Part shown: positions 1 through 8,135 of the stretch, one piece after another
How the letters are laid out: the number at the start of each line of letters is the position of its first letter
Position numbering within the stretch: the first letter of the stretch is position 1
Assembly (NCBI RefSeq): GCF_029714405.1
Contig: NZ_CP121650.1
Span: 8,251,001-8,315,000, forward strand
Direction of reading: 5' to 3'
DNA length: 64,000 nucleotides
Origin: Bradyrhizobium sp. CB82
Lineage (GTDB): Bacteria; Pseudomonadota; Alphaproteobacteria; Rhizobiales; Xanthobacteraceae
The notes under the pieces: model-generated
What the model was told of the DNA's origin: nothing
The model's database searches: none
Seen by the model: the letters and a program-made list of their open reading frames with translations, nothing else
Made by a program: the position numbers and the translations under genes

Positions 1-143
1 ACCTTGGCCAGATTGCAAATCCGCTGATGGAGTGCAGCAAGGCCGGCCGCCTCGTTATACGCGGGCACGACAATCGACAATCCCTTCGCCGCGGCAATCG
101 CCGCGGTCGTGGACAGGCTTGAGACGTCGCGACTCGGCATCAT
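1..143 (-). CDS. Family 2 glycosyltransferase, N-terminal part (cut by window edge)
   Basis: The minus strand from an ATG pair at 143 reads about 47 codons to the window edge. After a short variable leader it contains the segment LSIVVPAYNEAAGLAALHQR, which is the beta1 strand and loop that opens GT-A fold family 2 glycosyltransferases (dolichyl-phosphate-mannose synthase-like). The catalytic DxD lies beyond the edge, so the donor and acceptor cannot be named. The family transfers a sugar from a nucleotide or lipid donor to lipid or polysaccharide acceptors at the membrane. It lies just downstream of the hisG remnant on the same strand; no operon partner is visible. Confidence 0.75.
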   Translation of the reverse strand, partial: MMPSRDVSSLSTTAAIAAAKGLSIVVPAYNEAAGLAALHQRICNLAK

Positions 144-182
144 CAATTAGATTTTCAATTCAGTGGCGGTTCGGCCCAATGG

Positions 183-660
183 TCAAGTCCGCAGGATCGC
201 TTCAAGCCGAGCGAATGCGCGCTTTTCCCTCCGGTCGAATAGATAATCCAGCGAAGCCACCGACACCGTGTCGCGCCATTGCTCCGCGAGCATTGCTGCA
301 TCGCATCCTTTGAAACAGGTGCAGGTCTTGCGGTAGTTTGCTGGCCCGCGCTCGGGCATAGGTCTGATCGAGGATGACGCGCAGCCTTCAGTGTATCGCC
401 CGACGAGTCGGCTTCGCGCGAGGTTACGAGATTGGCGTGGCTGCGCAGGATTGCGCCATCGTCAAGCACCTTCAGCCCGTTGGCGGCCAAGGTCGCTTGG
501 GTCTTGGTGATGTCGACCATCAGCTCGGCAGTGCCGCAGGCGAGCGCGTCTTGTTGCACCGGCGCTTTTCCGCGTTGCGGTATTCGACGAAGCCGCGGCT
601 CGCGAAATAGTTGCGGGTGAGGCAGATATACTTGGTCGCGACCGCATCATCTCGTGGCAT
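183..660 (-). pseudogene. hisG: Decayed hisG (ATP phosphoribosyltransferase), C-terminal half
   Basis: Reading the minus strand and changing frame three times gives a recognisable HisG C-terminal half. [18 protein letters not shown] lies near 640-590 and [19 protein letters not shown] near 540-480. [14 protein letters not shown] follows near 450-410, and the C-terminus [11 protein letters not shown] is at about 265-230, ending at the stop at 183. The phosphoribosyl pyrophosphate-binding segment matches the family, but frameshifts and a shortened region after the VTSREA segment rule out an enzyme. HisG catalyses the first step of histidine synthesis, so a housekeeping-gene remnant in an IS-rich island suggests recombination with a chromosomal copy. 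Confidence 0.75.
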
Positions 661-766
661 AGGCGCCTTCCTGCCCGCCTCGTATCCATTTCAACGGATA
701 TCAGTCTCGACGACCTCTAACCGACATGAGCCACGCGATCTCCTCCAAGAATTGGTAGTGTCCATC
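661..766 (-). repeat. Left arm of an inverted repeat
   Basis: Positions 727-766, read on the minus strand, match 1359-1398 on the plus strand at 39 of 40 bases (GATGGACACTACCAATTCTT and on). Similarity continues with gaps to a second shared block ending GCAGGAAGG near 663-700. The two arms enclose about 590 bp with an IS701-type transposase remnant. They are probably ends of a mobile element or two opposed copies of one; I do not recognise the family. Confidence 0.7.
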
Positions 767-854
767 ACCTTACCGCCGATTTTGCTGCAAACCCACGTCG
801 GCGCAACCAGCCCGCCAACGTGACAGAAGCGCAAAACTCCGATGTGCCGCACGG

Positions 855-1245
855 ATGCGCACACGGGCAAAGCGCGAGGATAAGCGTTCTGCCGTCCCCT
901 CACGCCACGTGATCTTGCGCCAAGCATCCTATGTGGCCGGCATCCAGCCGCAAACGACCGTATGGCGCCCTGGCACTGGGCCGCGGGCGCCGAAGAAGTG
1001 GTCGGGAAGCGGACGACCTCCGAAGTTGCTGCGACGTGATGGCAAGTATCAACCGATCTCAGTTAAGAAGCTTGCGATTGGTCTGCCAATGGTGTTCGCC
1101 GGAAGCGTCGAGAACCAATATTTGGTGGGTGCTTCTTCGCCCTCCGGCCATTCGAGATTACTGGCTCGCCGAAAGCCGGCCGGAGGAATGGCTGCTGATG
1201 GGATGCGACCGTTCGGCGAGGATTGAGCGTCGCTCTCGCGTCCAC
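855..1245 (+). pseudogene. IS701-family transposase remnant
   Basis: From 855 the frame reads KREDKRSAVPSRHVILRQAS, then WRPGTGPRAPKKWSGSGRPP and ISVKKLAIGLP. These are characteristic of IS701-family DDE transposases common in rhizobia. The match then jumps to another frame near 1150 with RDYWLAESRPEEWLL, the conserved segment after the catalytic region. At least one frameshift and loss of both ends make this a relic. It lies between two inverted-repeat arms (661-766 and 1359-1473). Confidence 0.75.
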
Positions 1246-1358
1246 ACTACCTCGATGCCCTTGTTGGGCAGTCTCAAGTCAAAGAGTAGCTATCAAAATT
1301 CGTGACGTAGTAAGACTAGGTTTGGGTGATCCAAAGTCCGGTCTCGCTACAAGACTGG

Positions 1359-1473
1359 GATGGACACTACCAATTCTTGGAGGAGAACGCGTGGCTCAGG
1401 TTAGTTTATAGGGCTCGTTGAGGCGGATATCCACTGGAATGGGCCTCGTCTACGAGGCTGGCAGGAAGGGGGC
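1359..1473 (+). repeat. Right arm of the inverted repeat
   Basis: Plus-strand copy of the repeat described at 661-766. It runs directly into the upstream region of the membrane-protein gene at 1476, and its last bases (GGCAGGAAGGGGGCC) provide that gene's purine-rich ribosome-binding site. The element may therefore have replaced the gene's native upstream region. Confidence 0.7.
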
Positions 1474-1475
1474 CT

Positions 1476-3344
1476 ATGCCAAGAGATAAATTCTTTGCAA
1501 ACGGAAAGACGTTGTCGGCTTTGCTCGATTGGACTATGTTGCCTCTGTCTGCCGCAACCACAGGGACCCTTTTCGCCTGGCTGCTATACTACAGCAGTTT
1601 CGGTTTCAATCTCGGCAGTGAAGGTCTCTACCTCAACTCCATTGCGAACCCATTCGCCTACGCAATCCATATCCCGCCTTCCCTTTTTAGCTTCGTTTAT
1701 CATTGGCCATATCAGTGGGCGGGTGGCGACATCTCGGTGCTTCGCGTGGCGAACGTCACGCTCACGATGGTGCTGGGCTGGATTCTCAGCTTCCTCGTGA
1801 TCCGGCGCTTCTGGACTGTGGAGTGGCCGCATGCAGCGGTGCTATCGGCAGGGATCGCCAGTCTGGCATTAGTCAACTTTCACAGCACGCTGTCGCGCAC
1901 CCCCAACTACAACACACTGACCTTTCACTCGCTCTTGATGGTGATGATCGGCTTGCTGCTGGCCGATCGGCCAGGGCGCATCCGACAGGTCTCGGGGTGG
2001 ATCCTGGTCGGCGTTGGCGGCTGGTCCTGCTTCATGGCCAAGCTGACCGCCGCCGCGGCCATCGCCTTGGTCGTTATGCTGTATGTCGTCGCTTTGCGCC
2101 GAAAGTCGCTGCTGCCCATGCTTGGCGCAGCGCTGGTCGCTCTCGCTCTGCTGATCGTTACCGCCTACTTGATCGACGGCGGCATCATCGGGCTGGTGAC
2201 CCGTATGCTCAACAGCGCTGATTTGGAAATCCTGCTGGGTGCCCGGCACGGTGTGTCTTTCATATTTCGGATCGACTGGCTCGAGACCAGTCGCACGCAA
2301 CTCGCTTTCGCTATCTTAACGGCGATAGCCCTTCTGCTCACCATTCTCGTGGGGTCTAGGCACACGTTTCTCCCATCACTGGCTCTCGCTGCGGTGTCGA
2401 TCGTAACAATTGCGATTGCGCTGCTGGGGGCCGATCTGATCAGCATCAAGCTCTCAACCTTGTTCCTTCTGCCGGCCTTCACGTGCATTGGCACGATGAT
2501 CTATAGAGAGGGATTGGTGCTGCGCACCCAAACGCCAACCAGTGTCGCTCTAGCGCTAACCTTTTTGGTCCTCCCGCACGTGTCCGCGCTGGGCTCCAAC
2601 GTCAACTACTGGTGGGGCGGTTCGAAGGCCGCTTTATTCTGGATGCTCGCGGTCGTTGCCTTCCTGAGCCCTCTTGCGCAAAAGGGACGCTGCGTCGTCG
2701 CCACCCTGCTGCCCCTAACAGCGTTGGCACAGTTGTTCACTGCATCAGTGATCAATGATGCCATCCTCAGGCCGCGGGGGCAGGAAAACGATCTGCGCGC
2801 TTATGCCGCAGTTACCCCCCTGCCGCGCGGTGGAACATTGGTACTCCCGCAATCACTCAGCGATTATCTGGCCACGGCCAGAGCCCAGGCTCGTGCGGCC
2901 GGCCTTGAAGTCGGTACCCCTATGGTCGATCTCTCTGGCCGCTCGCCGGGCCTCCTGTTTGTGCTCGAAACGCGCGCGCTCGGCCTACCATGGCTGATCG
3001 GGCCATGGGACCCTATCGAAGCACACTTTGGCCAACCAAGGCCGCTCGTGCCATACGCCGGCAGTAACGTAGCCGCGGCGGAAGCACTCGGACTTGAGAA
3101 CTGCGCCGATCTGGCCAAGGCGTGGGTACTGATCGAGCCGGAGGGAACGCATCATCTTGACCAATCCGGTGTTATGGCCTCCTTTGGAGCCCGCCAGACG
3201 GATTACGTCGTCGCCGCTTCGTTCGAAGCCCCCATCAATGATGGGGATGATCCGGAGGCTTACAGGCAGTTTTTGCTGAGGCCCGTACGCCCCGCCACAC
3301 TGGCGGAGCAATCCTGCCGTGAAGCTAGAGCAATTCATGGCTAG
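1476..3344 (+). CDS. Polytopic inner-membrane protein, glycosyltransferase-like
   Basis: This is a 622-residue protein with about ten or more hydrophobic spans through residue ~430, then a soluble domain of about 190 residues at the C-terminus. The layout (an early loop after the first span, many helices, a C-terminal extracytoplasmic domain) resembles lipid-linked sugar transferases of the GT-C type, but no conserved catalytic motif could be assigned. The start is supported by a GGAAGGGGG sequence a few bases upstream. It stands alone between IS debris on both sides, with no co-directional neighbour. Function is unknown; a role in surface glycoconjugates is only a guess from architecture and from the glycosyltransferase fragment at the window edge. 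Confidence 0.8.
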   Translation: MPRDKFFANGKTLSALLDWTMLPLSAATTGTLFAWLLYYSSFGFNLGSEGLYLNSIANPFAYAIHIPPSLFSFVYHWPYQWAGGDISVLRVANVTLTMVLGWILSFLVIRRFWTVEWPHAAVLSAGIASLALVNFHSTLSRTPNYNTLTFHSLLMVMIGLLLADRPGRIRQVSGWILVGVGGWSCFMAKLTAAAAIALVVMLYVVALRRKSLLPMLGAALVALALLIVTAYLIDGGIIGLVTRMLNSADLEILLGARHGVSFIFRIDWLETSRTQLAFAILTAIALLLTILVGSRHTFLPSLALAAVSIVTIAIALLGADLISIKLSTLFLLPAFTCIGTMIYREGLVLRTQTPTSVALALTFLVLPHVSALGSNVNYWWGGSKAALFWMLAVVAFLSPLAQKGRCVVATLLPLTALAQLFTASVINDAILRPRGQENDLRAYAAVTPLPRGGTLVLPQSLSDYLATARAQARAAGLEVGTPMVDLSGRSPGLLFVLETRALGLPWLIGPWDPIEAHFGQPRPLVPYAGSNVAAAEALGLENCADLAKAWVLIEPEGTHHLDQSGVMASFGARQTDYVVAASFEAPINDGDDPEAYRQFLLRPVRPATLAEQSCREARAIHG

Positions 3345-3496
3345 GCTGAATCGCTAGGGATGCCGAATCCGAGGTCATCGCGCGCACCTATCGAGTTGAT
3401 GGCGCGCAGCATTCCGAAATGATCGGGCGCAGTTTCGGATGGTGTCAGGCCTGATCGTTGGCCATTTCTCCGGCTGGAACCAGCTTGGAGAATTGG

Positions 3497-3755
3497 ATGC
3501 CGACGAAGAGGGTTATCATGCGCCAGGTGCGCGAGATTGTGAGATTGAGCCTTGAGGCTGGGCTCTCGACGCGCGTAGTTGGCGAGCGTGTGGGCGTCGG
3601 ACCGACGACGGTACGTGACACGCTGAAGCAGTTTGCGCGCGCGGGTCTGGCGTGGCCCGTCGCCGGAAGCGATAGGCGACGCCGAGCTGCAGCAACGGTT
3701 GCACGGGGTGCCGGGCGTGAAGCGGGGCCGCCGCAAGGTGCCCGAGCCTGACTGG
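3497..3755 (+). pseudogene. istA: IS21-family istA remnant (5' end)
   Basis: The frame opens MPTKRVIMRQVREIVRLSLE and continues through the helix-turn-helix ERVGVGPTTVRDTLKQF, the N-terminal DNA-binding part of IS21/IS1162-type IstA. After about 55 codons the match shifts frame (GVPGVKRGRRKVPEPDWSV) and stops at 3755, where a serine-recombinase fragment begins. The DDE catalytic region is absent. Confidence 0.8.
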
Positions 3756-3757
3756 TC

Positions 3758-4312
3758 CGTTAACGCGGCAGCTGCCATTCCACCATCCGGCCGCGCGGCC
3801 CATACACGATAATCGGCATTTTCAAACCCTCGTTGTGAAGCCAAATGGCGACCTGGCGGACGCTGCCGAATTCGGCGAACTTGAGGAATGCCAGATGAAG
3901 AACTTCGCGTACACGTTTATCGGGGTCGATCTCCAATCGGTCATCAGCGCTGCGCACATATCCGACCGCAACGCTCGTGTGGAGGCCGCCGCGCGCGGCG
4001 TAAGGCCTCTTGCGAGCGCTGGCGCAAGAGCGAAAGCTCGAGCTCGCTGAATGTCCCCTTCATCCCCAGCAGCAGACGATCGTTGATAAGCTTTGAATCG
4101 TACACGCCGTCTTCGTCGATAATCACGCTGTTCACCAACGTGCAGAACTCCAAGAGCGTGTGCCAATCGCATCCGTTGCGCGCTAGCCGTGAAGCCCCGA
4201 TGGCCAGCACGGCACCGGCTGCGCCGGTGCAGATTGCGGCTAACAGACGCTCACAGCCGGGGCGCGCGGTGCCACCTCCCGAGCGCCCCAGGTCTTCATC
4301 GATGACGCGTGC
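3758..4312 (-). pseudogene. Serine recombinase (resolvase/invertase) remnant
   Basis: On the minus strand the N-terminal catalytic domain reads [11 protein letters not shown], then [20 protein letters not shown] and [20 protein letters not shown], typical of large serine recombinases. The match changes frame to [21 protein letters not shown] and VRQVAIWLHNEGLKMP, part of the recombinase domain. The N-terminal catalytic serine segment and the distal C-terminus are missing, and there is at least one frameshift. The fragment sits exactly between istA and istB remnants, so it replaced the middle of an IS21 element. Confidence 0.8.
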
Positions 4313-4544
4313 CGCGGCGTTCGCTGAGCTCGCCTTGGCGCGCGGCGATGGTCGCCATCAACGCCTGTTGGGCGTCGAGGTCCTGGTCCTCGACGACTGG
4401 GGTCTCGAGCCGCTTGACGCGGGCGCCCGTCACGACCTCCTGGAAATCTTCGAAGATCGATACGGCCGCCGCTCAACCATCGTCACCAGCCAACTCCCCG
4501 TGGAGCAATGGCACGACGTGATTGGCGGGTCGATGACTTCATGA
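4311..4544 (+). pseudogene. istB: IS21-family istB remnant
   Basis: The frame contains [11 protein letters not shown], then [20 protein letters not shown] (Walker B region) and [22 protein letters not shown], matching the C-terminal part of the IstB AAA+ transposition helper. The Walker A half is missing and the end is truncated after IGGSMTS. With 3497-3755 it marks the two ends of one IS21 element whose centre has been replaced. Confidence 0.8.
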
Positions 4545-4627
4545 TGCCTTTTTCTTCGAACGCTTGGTGCGTCGTACCCGATTGCCAAGCTGACTGGTTG
4601 GAACTGTTGTCGTTTCCTGAATCCTGC

Positions 4628-4855
4628 CGTTCCTCCATGTTGCCGGAATCGAACGGCGCTACGCCCGCCGGCAGCGCGACCGCAGAATCCGTGGATGCCT
4701 TCCGGGATCGAAGGTGACCAAGCGGGTGATGACGCCCGGATTGGTCCACTTCACGGTGTCGCCCACGCTAATATTCACGACTGCCGGGACGAACATGCCC
4801 TTGTGGCTGTTCTTCATGGAAACTTCGACGGTCTTGCCCTCGGCCCCGGCGTAAA
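4628..4855 (-). pseudogene. Cupredoxin gene fragment (middle part)
   Basis: This stretch is nearly identical on the minus strand to the middle of the intact cupredoxin at 10946-11335 (ISVGDTVKWTNPGVIT and ALPAGVAPFDSGNMEE are both present), but one base-count change before PAGVAP puts them in different frames. The signal peptide and the copper-binding C-terminus are missing. It lies downstream of the 497-aa gene and borders IS21 debris, so it is a leftover of a duplicated cupredoxin/490-aa unit. Confidence 0.8.
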
Positions 4856-4944
4856 ATTATTGCCGACGCTTGTGGCTTTTGCGTCCTTAGTTGGGTCACC
4901 CTACTCATCAAGTTTATTCCCGCGCTTGCTGATCACGTGATGTG

Positions 4945-6438
4945 CTACTGATACTGACAGTGCTCCAGTCGCTCTTCAAAGTTGTTGCCGCGCTTACGGT
5001 TACCCTGGTCGTCAATCGGGATCCCGCACAGGTCTAAGCCGACCCCGTCCGGATAGTGCGGCCGATCCAGCGTCTTGAGAATAAAGTCCCTGCTGGGAAG
5101 ATCTTTGATCAGTCCTTCAAGGTAGGGATAGGCGGCTTCTCGACAGCCAGGCGGGACATCCTGAGGAATGTGGATTTCGGTGCCCTCGACGACGCTGGTC
5201 TTGCAAGCTTCAAAGACGGTCCTTCGCCATTCCTCACCTGCCAGTATCGGGATATTCATAGGCATGTCGGGCTCCACCACAAAAGCTGAGGACATCTTTA
5301 TACGGTAGGCAGTCGAGATACCGTCATACTGGCGGGTCTTTTCGTTGTACATGCCATCAGCATTGCGGCGGAGCGCGTAGTAAAGCGCAACATGATCCTC
5401 ATGCAATAGTTCGTCCAGGGCGCCGGCCCCAGAGTTGCTACTCCCGCCAAAGGCGTCGTCGGCATAAACATCGCCCCAATTGCGGTAGCCGCCGATCAGG
5501 CCGGTGGCGCTCAAACCGTCAGGAGCCATGTTCAGACGAATCTTGCCCTTGGTGAAGTGCGTGTCGCCGGTCTGGTCATAATAATAGGCCATACGCGGCG
5601 TGTGCAGATGCTCGACCTGCTCGGTCTCCACCACCCCGTTTTTGATGGTCGCCTTCAGCTTGGTATATTGTGCCAAAGTCAGAATGCGGTACGAATAGTC
5701 GACCCCGACTCCGCCATGGCTATCCCTGACGATTTTGTCGGGCGAATAGCCGATCTCGACCGTCGCATCCCTGTCGTTCATCGGATCCACGTTGCCAGAG
5801 ATCCGGATCACCATGGTGTGGAGGCCGTCGTGCATTGCAGTATCGTAGCGCAGGGCCATGGTGGCATTGCCATTGCCGCGCCAGGGCGCAACGCATCCCC
5901 AAGCGCGGTACAACGCATTGTCGATGCCTCTCTCGCCATCCGGACTGACAAAGTCGTTGGGTCCGATCTTGCCGTCCAGATTGAATCCATCAGCAATGCG
6001 GCTGGTCACCTCCGGTTGGCCCGGATCCTCCGCCGCCCAGGGATTGATGTAAGTTTCGATCCCTCGCTTGTAGCCGCGGTAAGAAATGGCGCGGGAAAAG
6101 ATTTTTCCGCGCACATAGCCAGGGTTCCGAAGCTGATCCAGCCCCGGGGGCTCAACGATCAAGTCGATATCCTGCTGTGAATACCAGTTCTGGCGAGCTA
6201 GAGTGATCTTGCGCTGCTCGGGATCAGTGAAGAAATTGGTGCTTCCGTGCGGGCAGTCTACGCCCGGCTCGATCTCCGTGCCGCGCGTGAACCCGGGACG
6301 GCCGCCGTAGCGGAACGCATATCCATAGCTGCTCACGACAAAGCCGCGCGTCCAAGGGTTCGCTTTGGCGGGCACCGTGGCGCTGCAGGTCAGGGCTGTA
6401 GCAGCCGCAAAAGCCAATAGCGCTCTACTCATTTTCAT
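4945..6438 (-). CDS. Exported ~490-aa protein of unknown function, copy 1
   Basis: This 497-residue protein has a clean signal peptide (a basic start, then LLAFAAATALTCSAT, cleavage after AKA near residue 26). The rest is hydrophilic, with conserved blocks shared with the paralogue at 9458-10921: DGFNLDGKIGPNDFV, ALYRAWGC, HEDHVALYYALRRNADG and IPQDVPPG. No enzyme family was recognised. It follows a cupredoxin remnant on the same strand, just as the paralogue follows the intact cupredoxin, so the pair belongs to the same exported redox cluster. It probably works in the periplasm; its partner or substrate is unknown. Confidence 0.85.
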   Translation of the reverse strand: MKMSRALLAFAAATALTCSATVPAKANPWTRGFVVSSYGYAFRYGGRPGFTRGTEIEPGVDCPHGSTNFFTDPEQRKITLARQNWYSQQDIDLIVEPPGLDQLRNPGYVRGKIFSRAISYRGYKRGIETYINPWAAEDPGQPEVTSRIADGFNLDGKIGPNDFVSPDGERGIDNALYRAWGCVAPWRGNGNATMALRYDTAMHDGLHTMVIRISGNVDPMNDRDATVEIGYSPDKIVRDSHGGVGVDYSYRILTLAQYTKLKATIKNGVVETEQVEHLHTPRMAYYYDQTGDTHFTKGKIRLNMAPDGLSATGLIGGYRNWGDVYADDAFGGSSNSGAGALDELLHEDHVALYYALRRNADGMYNEKTRQYDGISTAYRIKMSSAFVVEPDMPMNIPILAGEEWRRTVFEACKTSVVEGTEIHIPQDVPPGCREAAYPYLEGLIKDLPSRDFILKTLDRPHYPDGVGLDLCGIPIDDQGNRKRGNNFEERLEHCQYQ

Positions 6439-6461
6439 GACGTTCTCCCCAACGGCAGAAT

Positions 6462-6588
6462 TTAGGAAACGACGACTGTTCCAACCATTCCCATCGCTTC
6501 GTGAAACTTGCAGACATATTTGTAGGTGCCCCTCTCCGTGTCCTCTTCCATGCTGCCGGAATTGAATGGCGCCACGCCTGCCGTAACC
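6462..6588 (-). pseudogene. Cupredoxin gene fragment (C-terminal part)
   Basis: The minus strand reads GVAPFNSGSMEEDTERGTYK, then YVCKFHEAMGMVGTVVVS and a stop at 6462. This is the C-terminal copper-ligand segment of the cupredoxin at 10946-11335, with about ten residues deleted inside. The Cys, His and Met ligands are intact but the first His and the export signal are gone. It sits 23 bp upstream of the 497-aa gene, matching the 24-bp spacing between the intact cupredoxin and the 487-aa gene. Confidence 0.85.
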
Positions 6589-6748
6589 CGGCTCCTGATC
6601 GCCCGGACCGTCATTGTCCTTGCTCCGAGGCCGGTGTGGGGGGTAGACGCTGCTATCCTCTTGTTGAGACTACTAAGGCGATGATTATTGCCACGCTCTT
6701 GCGCCCTCCGCCGGCCTCAAGGGTGATGATCTCGAGCCAACTTTCCGG

Positions 6749-8120
6749 TCATGGGGCGATAGTTATCGGCGTGAGGCGATCGATATAAAGGATTCCGTCG
6801 AATATCCGGGTCACGTCGGAAACATTATGATTGTCCGGGATCATGATGCGGATCGATTGCGGCTTATGCAAAGGATGGCCTGGATCCGCATCCGCGGCAC
6901 GAAGGTTCAAGAATAGATACGGCTGTTCGATGCTGTGCAAACGCGCCTCGAGATTCCCCAACGGGACCGATGGGGCCACCGTAGTCTGCTTCCCGAACAT
7001 TCCTTGATGGGCTTCATAGCTGGCAAGCCCGATCGTATACATCTTTCGACCCAACCAGCCTGCCATGTAAACGCCGACGGGCTTTAGATCGCCGGGTTGG
7101 GGATCAAGATGAACCTCTTTAAAAGAGGGCGAATAATAAGCGTTCATGAGGTGAGCGTTATGGGCAGATAATGACCTTTTCGCCACGATATCTCGTTCCA
7201 GCAAGCCAGCGTAGGTTTTTTGCGCTCTTCTCTTCGCGCTGATGGGAAAACTTAGCAAGCTGCGGAGTCTCATTCGACTTGTCCGGGGTCGCTTGTGCCA
7301 GATAGAATTTTCCGGTCCCGTCACTCCGCATGCTCTCGACAGCTCGCTCCATGAACGAGGTCTCCCTGGCTCCATGGACCTGCTCGAACAGTCGACGGTT
7401 CTTCCCTATTTCTTCGAGGAGATCGTCTGCGGTGTGGTGCAGGGTGTCCAAATCCTCCTGTGCTCCCCGGTGCGCGTCTGTGGCGCGACAGATGCGGTCA
7501 TAGGCCGCTAGAGCCCTTTCAGCGAGATCTTGCGCGTGCCGGCGCACACCGATGTCGCTTACCGCGCCCACGAACGAGCGCAGGTCGGAGGCGAAGTGCT
7601 CGAAGGATTGCGAGGAGAGCCTGGCATCATAACCCGCCATTTCCAATGGATGAGTGCCTATCAGACTGGCCTTGGCATAGTCCAACAGGGGCTTAAGCTC
7701 CGCGCTCTTCGACTGGCCTGGGCGTATGCCGCGTTGCGCCGCGGCTACGGCATCATCGGGTCCGCTGAAGGCCGCCTGCACCAATCGCATGTCGTAAATC
7801 CCTTCGCCCCATAAGAGGACGTCAAATCCCATCGGATCACGCAGGAATTTCACGAGCCGCGCATTCGCCGAAAGCGCGCTGCCACTCATGTGGCTTGCTT
7901 CGCCCAGTTGCACCACCTGCGCATCGCCGATCACGTCGAAGAATTTCAAGTCTTCGAAATTCTCGTTCGCGGGGTCGATCAACCGAATTGCGACGGCGTT
8001 CTTGGTGATCCACGACTGAAGCTCATCTTGTGAAGCAGCATGAGCGACCTGCCCGAATCCGCTCGCGAACGCCGCGATCATCAGCCCTAATATCCTGGCA
8101 AAGCGTCTGTCGGACATCAT
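6749..8120 (-). pseudogene. Erythromycin-esterase-like exported protein, one frameshift
   Basis: From 8120 the first frame has a signal peptide (cleavage near AHA, residue ~28). It then has VVQLGEASHMSGSA, equivalent to the GE(A/S)(S/T)H motif of the EreA/ChaN-like esterase family, and VLLWGEGIY with the second acidic position. At about 7160 the frame breaks inside GEKVII and the protein resumes in another frame with AHNAHLMNAYY, the catalytic-histidine motif, running to a stop at 6749. One lesion of 1-2 bases separates two otherwise well-preserved halves. It is co-directional with the hydrolase at 8136-9407 (15-bp gap). The substrate is not necessarily a macrolide. Confidence 0.75.
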
Positions 8121-8135
8121 CTCTATGCGCCCCTC

